Positions 28,372 through 37,288 of a stretch of DNA of 64,000 bases are shown here, in pieces; the first letter of the stretch is position 1, and each line of letters opens with the position of its first letter. Source of the DNA: an uncultured Clostridia bacterium (GTDB lineage: Bacteria; Bacillota; Clostridia; Christensenellales; CAG-138); NCBI GenBank assembly GCA_946411635.1, contig CAMKES010000006.1, forward strand, positions 20,117-84,116. Direction: 5' to 3'. The notes under the pieces are model-generated. The model had not been told where the DNA came from, did no database searches, and saw nothing but the letters and a program-made list of their open reading frames with translations. The position numbers and the translations under genes are program-made.

Positions 28372-31347
28372 TCAGCCGATCAAGTAAGAGTATTCCTTCA
28401 GAACCGTTTCGATCATCGCCTTCGCGTCCGGATCGATCGCGTCTCGGTCGAGATCGACCGTTCTTACGCCGTTCAGACGCAGTTTCACCGTGCGCTCCGC
28501 AAGCGGGAGGAAGCCCGGATTGTCGGAGCCGTCGAACTCCGCTTCGGTCGCGAACAGCGTGAATTTTTCTTTATACGGCCTCGAATCGTACGGGCAGAAC
28601 ACGAGGCAGTTGCCGCACTCGTTGCACATGCGGTCGACGTGCAGGATCTGCGGCATATGTTTGCCGGGCACCTTGATCGCGACGTTCGCGCGGTTCGGGC
28701 ACACCTGCACGCAGCATTCGCACACCGTTCCGCAGTTCAGACAGCGCCCGCGCTCCTTCTCGGCCTGTTCGTAGTCCTTCAGAACGCCCTGCTTTTCGAA
28801 GCACGCGTCTTCGGTCGTCTGCGCGCAGCCGCAGATCCCGTATGCATATTTTCCGGCGATCGCGTCCGCGGCCTTCCGCGCGTCCGCAATGCCCTCGACG
28901 ACCGTCGCGGGACCGCGGCTGCAGTCGCCGATCACGTATACATTTGCACGGCTCGTCTGAAGATTCGCGTCGGTTTTGACTCTGCCGCGTTCGGTAAGCG
29001 CAATGCCGTTTTCAAGGAACAGCGCGGTCTCGACCTTCTCGCCGACCGCCGCGATCAGCGTGTCGCACGGAAGCGAGATCCGTTCGCCGGTTTCGACCGG
29101 ACTGCGCCTGCCCGACGCGTCCGGCGCGCCGAGCTTCATCACGCTGCACAGAAGCGCGCCGTTTTCAAACGCAACGGGCGCCAGCAGCTCGCGGAACTCG
29201 ACGCCGTCCTCTTTGGCGAGCGCGAGCTCCTCCTCGTCCGCAGGCATGTACTTTGCGGTGCGCCGGTAAACGAGCCGCACGCGCTTAACGCCGGGCGTAC
29301 GGATTGCGGCGCGCGCCGCGTCCATGGCGGTGTTGCCGCCGCCGACGACGATCACGTTTTCGCCGATCGCGCCGAGCGTGCCCGCCTTGCTCTCCTCGAG
29401 GAAGCGGATGACGTTCATCGCCTCGCCTTTTTCGAGCTTCATGTTCCCCTCCGCCCATGCGCCGACGGCGTACACGACGTCGGTAAAGCCGGCTCCGAAC
29501 AGCGCGTCCGCGTCCGGCGCGGGCGTATTCGTACGAACATCGACGCCCACGGCGCGCAGGATCCTCTCATCGCTGTCGATCGCCTCGGAGCCGATGCGGA
29601 ATTCCGGAATGACGTAACGGACGACGCCGCCGAGCCGTTCGCGCTTTTCAAACAGCGTGACCGCCGTTCCCTGCCGCGCAAGGAAGAACGCCGCCGCCAT
29701 GCCCGCGGGACCGCCGCCGACGACCGCGGCCTTTTTGCCGTTCGGCGCAGCCGGCTTCAGCTCCTTCAAGAGCGTTTCCAGGCCGTTTTCCGCCGCGGTC
29801 AGCTTCGCTCTGCGGATGCGGACGGATTCTTCGTAAAAGCTTCTGGTGCACTTGTCCGCGCAGTGATGCGGGCAGATCGTGCCGGTGATGAACGGCAGCG
29901 GATTCTTTTCGGCGATCAGCTGCAGCGCGTCCGCGTATTTGCCCCTGCCGACGAGTTCGACGTACTGCGGGATATCCTGTCCGATCGGACAGCCGTGCGT
30001 GCACGGCGCAGTGAAGCAGTCGAACAGCGGGACCTTTTCGTCGAGCTTGCGCTTCGGCAGCGGCTTGACCGGCTTCGTGTTGCGGACGGACGCGCGCGCC
30101 TGCTTCGCAAGCAGCGCGACCCTGCCGACGGACACGCCGGTAAACGGCGCGTACGGCAGTTTTTCGCAGATCTCGCCGAGCTGCGTGAGCCGCTGATAGC
30201 CGCCGGGCTTCAGGATCGTCGTCGCCAGCGTGATCGGCCAGATCCCCGCCTCGAACAGCGGTCCGATATTGAACGCGTCGACGCCGCCCGAGAACGAGAG
30301 ACGGAGCCTGCCGTCGAATTCCTCGCTCATGCGCTTCGCCATCTCGATCGTGAGCGGATAGAGCGAGCGGCCGGACATGTACATTTCATTGCTCGGAAGC
30401 TCGCCGCGCGTGACGTCGACCGGGAAGGTGTTCGAAAGCTTCAGTCCGAAGGTCACGCCGTTTTTCTTCGCGAGCGCAAGGAGGCGCCGGAACATCGGCA
30501 CGGCGTCCTTGTACTGCAGATCCTCGTTGAAGTGATGCTCGTCGAACACGACGTAGTCGAAGCCGAGATCGTCGAGCGTTTTTCTCGCGTACGCGTAGCC
30601 GAGGATCGTCGGGTTGCACTTGACGAAGGTGTTGAGATGCTTGACGTCGATCAGATACTGCGCGATGCGCTCGATCTCCTGCGGCGGACAGCCGTGCAGG
30701 GTCGAAAGCGTGATCGAGGTGCACACGTGCGGATCGATCGCATCGAGATACGCCCCGTCGACGCGCCCGAAGCGGTCGAGGTTCGCTTTCGCCCAGTCCA
30801 TGCACTCGGTCCAGATCGCGGTCTTCGACGCGTCCTTCATGCCCTCGATGAACGCGTCGATCTTCGGGGACGTGATGCCCGCGTAATCGTAACCGACGCT
30901 CATGTTGAAGATGAACCCGTTCGGGTCGCCCCAGCTGAATTCCTTTGTGAACAGCTTCAGCAGGAACCACGCCTTAACGTACTCTTCGAGCGCCTGCGGC
31001 ACGGTGAGCTCGGTCGACCACTCGCAGTTGTAGCACTCGTCCTGCGCGACGATGCAGGGACGTCCGATGCAGGCGGCAAGCTCCTCGCCGTCCATGATCT
31101 GCACGGTCTTGAGCTCAAAGAAGCGCGCGCCGGCGTAGTACGCGGCGAGGATGTTCTGCGTGAGCTGCGTGTTCGGACCCGCGGCGGGACCGAACGGCGT
31201 TTCGAGCCGCTCGCCGAAGATCGAAAGCAGTTTGCCGGGCACAGGCTTATACGGCCGCTTTACCCCGAACACGCTGCCGCTTTTGTACTCGTTCAGCACC
31301 CACTCCGTCAGCTTGCGGAACGGGATCGGCGTCATTCTTTCGGACAT
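28372..31347 (-). CDS. ygfK: YgfK-type putative selenate reductase subunit / iron-sulfur flavoprotein
   Basis: The 991-residue protein has an N-terminal dihydroorotate-dehydrogenase-like barrel (about 1-420), a GltD-like iron-sulfur segment (CPIGQDIP, CPHHCADKC), an FAD/NAD(P)H reductase module with GGGPAGMAA and GGGNTAMDAA, and a C-terminal ferredoxin domain with two cysteine clusters (CLNCGTVCECCVQVCP and CNECGNCLVFCP). It probably passes electrons from pyridine nucleotide to or from the hydroxylase. The order ssnA-ygfK-xdh is the conserved core of the selenium-dependent hydroxylase cluster. Confidence 0.9.
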   Translation of the reverse strand: MSERMTPIPFRKLTEWVLNEYKSGSVFGVKRPYKPVPGKLLSIFGERLETPFGPAAGPNTQLTQNILAAYYAGARFFELKTVQIMDGEELAACIGRPCIVAQDECYNCEWSTELTVPQALEEYVKAWFLLKLFTKEFSWGDPNGFIFNMSVGYDYAGITSPKIDAFIEGMKDASKTAIWTECMDWAKANLDRFGRVDGAYLDAIDPHVCTSITLSTLHGCPPQEIERIAQYLIDVKHLNTFVKCNPTILGYAYARKTLDDLGFDYVVFDEHHFNEDLQYKDAVPMFRRLLALAKKNGVTFGLKLSNTFPVDVTRGELPSNEMYMSGRSLYPLTIEMAKRMSEEFDGRLRLSFSGGVDAFNIGPLFEAGIWPITLATTILKPGGYQRLTQLGEICEKLPYAPFTGVSVGRVALLAKQARASVRNTKPVKPLPKRKLDEKVPLFDCFTAPCTHGCPIGQDIPQYVELVGRGKYADALQLIAEKNPLPFITGTICPHHCADKCTRSFYEESVRIRRAKLTAAENGLETLLKELKPAAPNGKKAAVVGGGPAGMAAAFFLARQGTAVTLFEKRERLGGVVRYVIPEFRIGSEAIDSDERILRAVGVDVRTNTPAPDADALFGAGFTDVVYAVGAWAEGNMKLEKGEAMNVIRFLEESKAGTLGAIGENVIVVGGGNTAMDAARAAIRTPGVKRVRLVYRRTAKYMPADEEELALAKEDGVEFRELLAPVAFENGALLCSVMKLGAPDASGRRSPVETGERISLPCDTLIAAVGEKVETALFLENGIALTERGRVKTDANLQTSRANVYVIGDCSRGPATVVEGIADARKAADAIAGKYAYGICGCAQTTEDACFEKQGVLKDYEQAEKERGRCLNCGTVCECCVQVCPNRANVAIKVPGKHMPQILHVDRMCNECGNCLVFCPYDSRPYKEKFTLFATEAEFDGSDNPGFLPLAERTVKLRLNGVRTVDLDRDAIDPDAKAMIETVLKEYSYLIG

Positions 31348-31368
31348 GGTTCGTTCCTCCCGTACGAT

Positions 31369-32697
31369 TTATGCGTTGACCGCCGCCCAGAGCTTTTTCG
31401 CGCTCTCGCGGCATTTTGCCATGAGTTCCTTTTCGTCGCAGACGAGCAGTTCGCGGTCCTTCATCAGGACTTTGCCGTTACACACCGTAGTCACGACGGA
31501 TCTGCCGTTCATGCCGAACAGGATGTGCGAGTTCGCGTTGTTCCCGTCCATCGGCGTCAGCGGATCGTAGTCGGTCACGATCACGTCCGCATACGCGCCG
31601 GGCTTCAGAACGCCGAGCGGCGCACGGAAATACCGTCCCGCGATCGCGGCGTTGCCGTTGAACAGCATATCGGGGATCTCGCCCCACGCGACCGTCGGAT
31701 CGCACAGATGATGCTTATGGATGATGTTGCCGACCTTGTAGCTTTCGAGCATGTCGTTCGTGTAGCCGTCGGTGCCGAGGCCGAGCAGCAGCCCGAGTTT
31801 TTTCATATGGATCACGGGCCCGCAGCCGACCGCGTTGCCCATGTTGGATTCGGGGTTGTGCACGACGGCGGTGTCGGTCGCCTTCAGGAGCTCCATCTCG
31901 GCCTTGTTGATGTGCACGCAGTGGATCGCAAGCGTTTTGTTTCCGAGAACGCCCGCGTCGTAGAAGCGGCTGATGATGCGCTTGCCGTACTTGTCCAGCG
32001 AATCCTGAAGATCCCCCGGTCCCTCCGCGCAGTGCACGTGGAAGCCCGCTTCCTTTCCGCCGTGCGCGAGACAGTCCTCCAGCGTCCTGTCGGAGAGCGT
32101 GAACGCGGCGTGCAGGCCCATCATGCCCTTCACCATGTCGCTTTCGTCGTTCGCGGCTTTTTTGATGAAGCGCTCGTTCTCGAGGATCGACTGCATGCGC
32201 TTTTCCTCGCCGTCGCGGTCGCTGACCTCGTAGCAGAGCGAGGTGCGCACGCCGGATTCCTTCGCGGCAGCTTCGATCTCGTCCAGAGAGCCCGGGATGT
32301 CAAAGAAGCTCGCGTGATGATCGAACACGGTCGTGACGCCGTTCTTGATGCAGTCCGCATAGACGGCTTTGGCAGACCAGTAATCGTTCTCCTTCGTGAG
32401 GCAGCGGTCGATCTTCCACCACATGCCTTCCAGGATGTCGTTGAAGTTGTGCGGGTTGTAGCCGCGGATACTGAGTCCTCTTGCGAACGCGCTGTAGATG
32501 TGGTTGTGCATGTTGATGAGACCCGGCATGATCACGCCGCCGTGCGCGTCGATCCACTCCGCGTCCGGGTACTTCGCTTTGAGCGCCGCCGTCGTGCCGA
32601 CCTCCTTCACGTACCGTCCGTCCAGCGCGACCGCGCCGTTTTCAAAGAACTCCGCGCCGTTTCTTGTGAGCAGTCTGCCGTTGCCGATCAGGATCAT
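31369..32697 (-). CDS. ssnA: SsnA-type amidohydrolase
   Basis: A 442-residue amidohydrolase of the chlorohydrolase/guanine-deaminase group with the metal-binding HNH at residues 64-66, later His in FDHHASF and HVHCAEGPGD, and an Asp in the GTDGYTND segment. In this context it likely deaminates or opens a purine-type ring made or used by Xdh. The ATG at 32697 has a GGAG site and gives the normal N-terminus; the frame extends to 32790 across the promoter. Confidence 0.9.
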   Translation of the reverse strand: MILIGNGRLLTRNGAEFFENGAVALDGRYVKEVGTTAALKAKYPDAEWIDAHGGVIMPGLINMHNHIYSAFARGLSIRGYNPHNFNDILEGMWWKIDRCLTKENDYWSAKAVYADCIKNGVTTVFDHHASFFDIPGSLDEIEAAAKESGVRTSLCYEVSDRDGEEKRMQSILENERFIKKAANDESDMVKGMMGLHAAFTLSDRTLEDCLAHGGKEAGFHVHCAEGPGDLQDSLDKYGKRIISRFYDAGVLGNKTLAIHCVHINKAEMELLKATDTAVVHNPESNMGNAVGCGPVIHMKKLGLLLGLGTDGYTNDMLESYKVGNIIHKHHLCDPTVAWGEIPDMLFNGNAAIAGRYFRAPLGVLKPGAYADVIVTDYDPLTPMDGNNANSHILFGMNGRSVVTTVCNGKVLMKDRELLVCDEKELMAKCRESAKKLWAAVNA

Positions 32698-32733
32698 AAA
32701 GCCACACTCCCTCGATTTTATATTTATGAGTAT

Positions 32734-32762
32734 ATTATACATGGATTTGCAGGGAAAGGCAA
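32734..32762 (-). promoter_or_regulatory. Promoter of the ssnA-ygfK-xdh operon
   Basis: Minus-strand TTGCCT and TATAAT separated by 17 bases, 37 bp before ssnA. Confidence 0.78.
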
Positions 32763-32784
32763 GCGCGGAAAGCGATCGTTTCCC

Positions 32785-32813
32785 TTGCAAACGCGCGCCG
32801 GCGGGTGTATGAT
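32785..32813 (+). promoter_or_regulatory. Promoter of the threonine synthase gene
   Basis: Plus-strand TTGCAA and TATGAT with a 17-base spacer, 28 bp before the chosen start. It is divergent from the ssnA promoter with 22 bp between the -35 boxes. An alternative ATG at 32812 falls inside the -10, which rules it out. Confidence 0.78.
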
Positions 32814-32841
32814 GAACAGAGACCCGAAAAGGAGCGAGATC

Positions 32842-34077
32842 ATGAGACGCGTTTACGGCTACCGCTGCACCCTCTGCGGAAAGGAATATCCCTACGGACC
32901 GGAGCTGATGACCTGCCCCGCCTGCGGCGAGAAGGGCATCCTGGACATCCTGTTCGATTACGACGAAGTCAAAAAAGAACTGAACCGCGACACGCTGAAG
33001 CGCGATCGCGACAACAGCATGTGGCGCTATAAGGCGCTGATGCCCTTAAAAGGCGAAGGACTTGCGAAGTTTCTGCGCATCGGCTGGACGCCGCTGTACG
33101 AAAGCCTGCGGCTCGGAAACGAGCTGGGACTCAAAAAGCTTTTCATCAAGGACGACGGCATCAATCCGACCGCGAGCTTAAAGGACCGCGCAAGCGGCGT
33201 GGCGGTCGCGAAGGCGATCGAGCTGGGTTACGACACGATCTGCTGCTCCTCCACCGGCAACGCGGCTTCCTCCTGCGCGGGCAACGCGGCGCGCATGGGG
33301 CTCAAAACCGTCATCTTCGTGCCGGAGCGCGCGCCGAAGGGCAAGGTCGCGCAGCTTCTGATCTTCGGGGCGAACGTCATCTCCGTCAAAGGCGATTACC
33401 GCCAGACCTTCGAGCTTTCGAAGGCGGCGATCGAGAAATGGGGCTTTTACAACCGCAACGCGGGCATCAACCCGATCCTCACCGAAGGCAAAAAGACGGT
33501 CGCGCTGGAAATCGCGGAGCAGTTGAACTGGGAACCCACCGACTGGGTCGCGGTGTCGGTCGGCGACGGCTGCACGATCGGCGGCGTCTATAACGGCTTC
33601 CATGATCTCTTTGAGATGGGCATGATCGACCGCATCCCGAAGATCCTCGGCGTGCAGTCCACCGGCTGCTGCCCGTTCGTGGACGCGGCGAACAACAACC
33701 GCGATCTCGTGCCGACGCCCGAAAACACGCTTGCGGACTCCATCGCCGTCGGCGTACCGAGAAATCCGAAGAAGGCGCTGCGCGCGGTCAAGCTGAGCGG
33801 CGGACGCTGGATCGCCGTCACCGACGACGAGATCCTTGCGGCGATGCGGCTTCTGGGCCGGAGCGAGGGCGTGTTCGGAGAACCCGCGGGCGTGACCGCC
33901 ACCGCAGGCGTGGTGCGCGCCGTCAAAGAGGGCTTGATCCGTGCGGACGAGACCGTGACGGTCATTTCGACCGGCAGCGGACTGAAGGACGTGAACAACG
34001 CGCTGAAGGCCGCCGGCGAACCGTTCCTGTGCGAGCCGGACCTTGCGGCGCTCGAAGCAAGCGGCCGGATCCGATAA
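32842..34077 (+). CDS. thrC: Threonine synthase
   Basis: This 411-residue pyridoxal-phosphate enzyme converts O-phosphohomoserine to threonine. It opens with a zinc-ribbon-like motif (C9, C12, C25, C28), then the PLP lysine K114 in NPTASLKDR, the SSTGNAASS phosphate loop and a late STGSGLKD. An AAAAGGAG site precedes the ATG. Because it neighbours a purine-hydroxylase cluster I considered diaminopropionate ammonia-lyase (YgeX), but the zinc-ribbon start and SLKDR motif favour threonine synthase. Confidence 0.88.
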   Translation: MRRVYGYRCTLCGKEYPYGPELMTCPACGEKGILDILFDYDEVKKELNRDTLKRDRDNSMWRYKALMPLKGEGLAKFLRIGWTPLYESLRLGNELGLKKLFIKDDGINPTASLKDRASGVAVAKAIELGYDTICCSSTGNAASSCAGNAARMGLKTVIFVPERAPKGKVAQLLIFGANVISVKGDYRQTFELSKAAIEKWGFYNRNAGINPILTEGKKTVALEIAEQLNWEPTDWVAVSVGDGCTIGGVYNGFHDLFEMGMIDRIPKILGVQSTGCCPFVDAANNNRDLVPTPENTLADSIAVGVPRNPKKALRAVKLSGGRWIAVTDDEILAAMRLLGRSEGVFGEPAGVTATAGVVRAVKEGLIRADETVTVISTGSGLKDVNNALKAAGEPFLCEPDLAALEASGRIR

Positions 34078-34088
34078 GCGAATACGAA

Positions 34089-34161
34089 AAACGCCCCGCT
34101 TCACAGGCGTTCTGTCAAGGGGTTTTTCAAAAGCACGGTCGGTTTTCGGCTGTGCTTTTTT
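34089..34161 (+). terminator. Tandem terminator hairpins after thrC
   Basis: First an imperfect hairpin with CCCC/GGGG arms ending in GTTTTT (34089-34126), then a clean AAAAGCAC / GTGCTTTT stem with a T-run (34129-34161). Confidence 0.7.
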
Positions 34162-34162
34162 G

Positions 34163-34191
34163 TTGCGTCCTATCGGAATCCGTGATAGAAT
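34163..34191 (+). promoter_or_regulatory. Promoter of the 34227 acetyltransferase
   Basis: TTGCGT and TAGAAT with a 17-base spacer, starting two bases after the preceding terminator. Confidence 0.65.
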
Positions 34192-34226
34192 CAATGCGTC
34201 AAATCAGGATGGATAGGTGAGAGGGT

Positions 34227-34745
34227 ATGGAAACGAATAGACTGTTCATCAGACCGATGACGGAATCCGATCAAAATGCATTTCTGAATGGAATTGCAGA
34301 TCGGGCATTGCGGATTGCCTATGGGTTTCCAAAGGAATTGGACGAAACTGTTTCGCTGAAGATCTTCCGTCATTTTTGCGAATTAAAGGGATCGTATTCT
34401 ATGATCGAAAAAGCAACCGGCAATATGATCGGATTTCTTCTGGATGTTGATGTGGAATTACCGGAAAGCATTTTAGAAACGTTAGAAGGAAAAGGGCGAA
34501 CATTGGCATTTGCCGTATTCCCTCCATATCAGCGGAAAGGGTATATGGAGGAAGCACTGAACGCTTACATTCCGCATTTGTTTCGGGATCTTGCGGTAAC
34601 GTATGTCCATTGCGGTCATTTCGGAAACAATGAACCGAGCAGGCATTTGTTGCAAAAAATGGGTTTTCAAGTGCACGCGAATCATGCAATCAAAGAAAGG
34701 ATTATAATAGACCAGATCAAACAAAGATTAGCTGAAATCAAATAA
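34227..34745 (+). CDS. GNAT-family N-acetyltransferase
   Basis: The 172-residue protein has the RimJ/RimL-like layout (ETNRLFIRPMTESD start, AVFPPYQRKGYMEEAL acetyl-CoA loop, LLQKMGF end strand). The acceptor is unknown. Base and codon use is clearly A/T-richer than in the flanking thrC and serA genes, and palindromic repeats follow it, so it was probably acquired. It has its own promoter and a GAGAGG site. Confidence 0.82.
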   Translation: METNRLFIRPMTESDQNAFLNGIADRALRIAYGFPKELDETVSLKIFRHFCELKGSYSMIEKATGNMIGFLLDVDVELPESILETLEGKGRTLAFAVFPPYQRKGYMEEALNAYIPHLFRDLAVTYVHCGHFGNNEPSRHLLQKMGFQVHANHAIKERIIIDQIKQRLAEIK

Positions 34746-34746
34746 A

Positions 34747-34772
34747 AACCTGTTTGTCTGAAACAAACAGGC
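34747..34772. repeat. Short hairpin after the acetyltransferase
   Basis: CCTGTTTG / CAAACAGG inverted repeat. A T-run follows in the minus direction only (towards 34740), so as a terminator it faces the acetyltransferase gene, not away from it. Confidence 0.6.
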
Positions 34773-34815
34773 ACAGACCTTCCGGGAAACAGTATCTTCT
34801 CGGGAGGGTTTATGA

Positions 34816-34856
34816 AGCGCACGTATCACCTCCGTATGGCGGTGTATAAGTGCGCT
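34816..34856. repeat. Imperfect palindrome
   Basis: Arms AGCGCAC (34816-34822) and GTGCGCT (34850-34856) enclose a second set of near-matching bases (TAT-ACC / GGT-ATA). Nothing codes here convincingly. Confidence 0.55.
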
Positions 34857-34869
34857 CTTACAAAAAAGA

Positions 34870-34981
34870 GGCTTCCCCTTGAGGGGAAGCTGGCAACGAA
34901 GTTGACTGATGAGGTGTTGCTTACTCGAATCTGACACCTCATCCGCCTCGTTCCTTGGCACCTTCCCCTCAAGGGGAAGGC
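34870..34981. repeat. Palindromic intergenic repeat (MITE/REP-like)
   Basis: Two arms of about 47 bp are inverted copies of one another: left 34871-34917 and right 34934-34980, each with the core CTTCCCCTTGAGGGGAAG and ending in GATGAGGTGT. The core itself is palindromic. Elements of this look recur between genes in gut Clostridia; that is from memory, not a search. The rest of the 34746-35089 gap has no gene I can support. Confidence 0.82.
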
Positions 34982-35045
34982 CTTTGGATGCGTTTGAAAA
35001 CCACCCTTTTCAGAATAGCGCTTCCCGCGGGGCGTTGTTCGCATC

Positions 35046-35073
35046 AAAAAAGGAGATGCTTTTCGCATCTCCT
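35046..35073 (-). terminator. Rho-independent terminator of serC-serA
   Basis: Nine-bp stem AGGAGATGC / GCATCTCCT with a 5-base loop, followed on the minus strand by TTTTTG, 16 bp after the serA stop. Confidence 0.88.
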
Positions 35074-35089
35074 TTTGCGTTCAGATCGA

Positions 35090-36010
35090 TTACAGATTGA
35101 ACTGCTTGCTGATGAGATCCACGATCTCGGCGCCGATGCGCTTCTGCGCTTCGACGGTGGTCGCGCCGATGTGCGGCGTGCAGGAGACCATCGGATGGCT
35201 GTACAGCGCGTGGTTGTTGGCCGGTTCGACCGCCCAGACGTCCAGACCCGCCGCGCGGACCTTGCCGGATTCGAGCGCCGCAAGGAGCGCGTCCTCGTCG
35301 ACGTTCGTGCCGCGGCTCGTGTTGATGATGACGACGCCGTCCTTCATCTTCGCGATCGTCTCTTCGTTGATCAGCGCGCCGCCGTTGACTGCCGGCGCAT
35401 GGACGCTGACGAAGTCCGCCTGCGCGAGGAGTTCGTCCATCTCAACGTACGGGATGCCGAGTTCTTCTTCGATGCCCGGGATGTGGAAGATGTCGTACGC
35501 GACGACCTTCATGCCGATCGCCTTCGCCATCTTGCCGAGCGCCTGACCGATGCGGCCGAAGCCGACGATACCGAGCGTTTTGCCCTGCAGTTCGATGCCC
35601 TTCGCATAGGCTTTCTTTTCCCATTTGTCGTTGCGCATGGTGTAGCCCGCGATGGAAAGGAAGCGCGCGCACGCGAACATATGGCCCATTGCGAGCTCCG
35701 CGACCGACTGGGAGGAAGCGCGCGGGGTGTTCTTGACGATGAGGCCCTTGCTCTCCGCGTACTTGACGTCGATGTTGTCGACGCCGACGCCGCCGCGGAT
35801 GATCATCTTGAGACGACCCGCCTCGACCGCCGCGTCGATGATCGGCTCGCGGACCTTCGTGGCCGAACGGACGACGATCACGTCGTAGTTTGCAAGTTCC
35901 TTCTTGAGGTCTTCCGGCTCATAGAACTGGGAAACGACCTCGCAGCCTTTTGCTTCGAGCGCGGCGATCGCGCTCTTGTCCATACCGTCAGATGCCAGAA
36001 TACGAATCAT
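35090..36010 (-). CDS. serA: D-3-phosphoglycerate dehydrogenase, short form
   Basis: The 306-residue enzyme oxidizes 3-phosphoglycerate, the first step to serine. NAD binding is shown by VGFGRIGQALG, and the catalytic Arg, Glu and His lie in NTSRGTNVDE, the following helix region and PHIGATT. It ends right after the catalytic domain and so lacks the C-terminal ACT (serine-sensing) domain of the long form. It follows serC by 11 bp. Confidence 0.92.
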   Translation of the reverse strand: MIRILASDGMDKSAIAALEAKGCEVVSQFYEPEDLKKELANYDVIVVRSATKVREPIIDAAVEAGRLKMIIRGGVGVDNIDVKYAESKGLIVKNTPRASSQSVAELAMGHMFACARFLSIAGYTMRNDKWEKKAYAKGIELQGKTLGIVGFGRIGQALGKMAKAIGMKVVAYDIFHIPGIEEELGIPYVEMDELLAQADFVSVHAPAVNGGALINEETIAKMKDGVVIINTSRGTNVDEDALLAALESGKVRAAGLDVWAVEPANNHALYSHPMVSCTPHIGATTVEAQKRIGAEIVDLISKQFNL

Positions 36011-36021
36011 GATTTTTCTCC

Positions 36022-37110
36022 TTATGCGTTTTCCGCTTCATACTTTTTGAGGAACTCGACCAGCGCTTCCACGCCCTCTTTCGGCATGGCGTTGTAGATG
36101 GAGGCGCGAAGACCGCCGACGCTCTTGTGACCCTTGAGGTTGTCGAAGCCCGCCGCCTTGGTCGCCGCAACGACCGCCGCGTCCTTGTCCTTGTCGCCGG
36201 TGACGAACGGAATGTTCATGAGGGAGCGGTCCTTCTTCACGACGGTGCCCTTGAACATCTTGGAGGAATCGAGGAAGTCGTACATAACCTTCGCCTTGTC
36301 CTCGTTGCGCTTTGCCATCGCCTCGAGGCCGCCGTTCTTCAGCAGGTACTTGAAGACCTTGCCGCAGACGTAGATGGCCCAGCAGTTCGGCGTGTTGTAC
36401 ATGGAACCGTTGTTCGCATGCGTGTCGAAGCGCAGATAGACCGGGATCTTCGGATCGATGTCCTCACGGATGAGGTCTTCGCGGATGATGACGATCGCCA
36501 GACCCGCGGGACCGACGTTCTTCTGGACGCCGCCGTAGATCAGGCCGTAGTCGGACACGTTGCAGGGCTTCGAAAGGAACATCGAGCTCTGGTCGGAAAC
36601 GAGGATCTTGCCCTTGGTGTTCGGAAGCACCGGGTAGGTCGTGCCGTGGATCGTTTCGTTCTCGCAGATGTAAACGTAGTCCGCGTCGTCGTCGATCGGC
36701 AGGTCGGAGCAGTCCGGAATGTAGCTGTAGTTCTTGTCCTCGCTGGACGCGATGACGTTGACCTTGCCGTACTTCTTGGCTTCGGTCGCGGCCTTCTTGG
36801 ACCAGTTGCCGGTTACGATGTAGTCGAACACGCCGTTCTTGCAGAGGTTCATCGGAATCATTGCGAACTCGAGCGTTGCGCCGCCCTGGATGAACAGGAC
36901 CTTGTAGTTGTCCGGAATGCCCATCAGCGTGCGGAGATCCGCTTCCGCCTCGTCGATGATCTGCTGGAAGACCTTGCTGCGGTGCGACATCTCCATGACG
37001 CACATGCCGCTGCCCTTGTAGTTCAGCATTTCGTCACGGATCTCTTCGAGCACCTCGACCGGCATCGTGGCGGGACCTGCGGAGAAATTGTAAACGCGAT
37101 CGTACTTCAT
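36022..37110 (-). CDS. serC: Phosphoserine aminotransferase
   Basis: This 362-residue PLP enzyme makes phosphoserine from phosphohydroxypyruvate and glutamate. It starts with YNFSAGPATMP, has GGATLEFAMIP and the PLP lysine in YGGVQKNVGPAG. I use the ATG at 37110: the GGAG site is 7 bases upstream of it, but only one base from the alternative ATG at 37116. No serB is adjacent. Confidence 0.95.
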   Translation of the reverse strand: MKYDRVYNFSAGPATMPVEVLEEIRDEMLNYKGSGMCVMEMSHRSKVFQQIIDEAEADLRTLMGIPDNYKVLFIQGGATLEFAMIPMNLCKNGVFDYIVTGNWSKKAATEAKKYGKVNVIASSEDKNYSYIPDCSDLPIDDDADYVYICENETIHGTTYPVLPNTKGKILVSDQSSMFLSKPCNVSDYGLIYGGVQKNVGPAGLAIVIIREDLIREDIDPKIPVYLRFDTHANNGSMYNTPNCWAIYVCGKVFKYLLKNGGLEAMAKRNEDKAKVMYDFLDSSKMFKGTVVKKDRSLMNIPFVTGDKDKDAAVVAATKAAGFDNLKGHKSVGGLRASIYNAMPKEGVEALVEFLKKYEAENA

Positions 37111-37161
37111 TTGCATACTCCTTTTTGATTCTTGGCAAAAATGCCATATTTTTACGATAGT

Positions 37162-37190
37162 ATTGTAGCCCATTCGCAAAAGAAAAGCAA
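37162..37190 (-). promoter_or_regulatory. Promoter of serC-serA
   Basis: Minus-strand TTGCTT and TACAAT with a 17-base spacer, about 50 bp before serC. The -35 lies inside the terminator hairpin of the preceding gene. Confidence 0.72.
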
Positions 37191-37209
37191 CCGGAACACG
37201 GCTGCTTTT
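37176..37209 (-). terminator. Terminator of the TfoX-N gene
   Basis: Stem AAAAGCAGCC / GGTTGCTTTT (one mismatch, 37183-37209) followed on the minus strand by CTTTTG. It overlaps the serC promoter. Confidence 0.65.
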
Positions 37210-37288
37210 CCGAATATATTTTTTCTTGCCGGGCCGCGCGCGATCGGGGTTTTCCCTCGTCGCCCGGATATCGTCCGCGCGGTCCTTC

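Noticed and set aside
27112..32841. Very long plus-strand open frame in front of threonine synthase
   Set aside because: It is antisense to xdh, ygfK and ssnA, extremely Arg-rich and without domains. Only the part from 32842 is the real gene, set by promoter and ribosome site.
32842..34077. YgeX (diaminopropionate ammonia-lyase) from neighbourhood
   Set aside because: N-terminal zinc-ribbon-like cysteines and SLKDR motif match threonine synthase better.
34812..34934. 40-codon open frame starting MKRTYHLRMAV
   Set aside because: It runs through two palindromes of the repeat region, so its coding look is a by-product of the repeats; no ribosome site of note.
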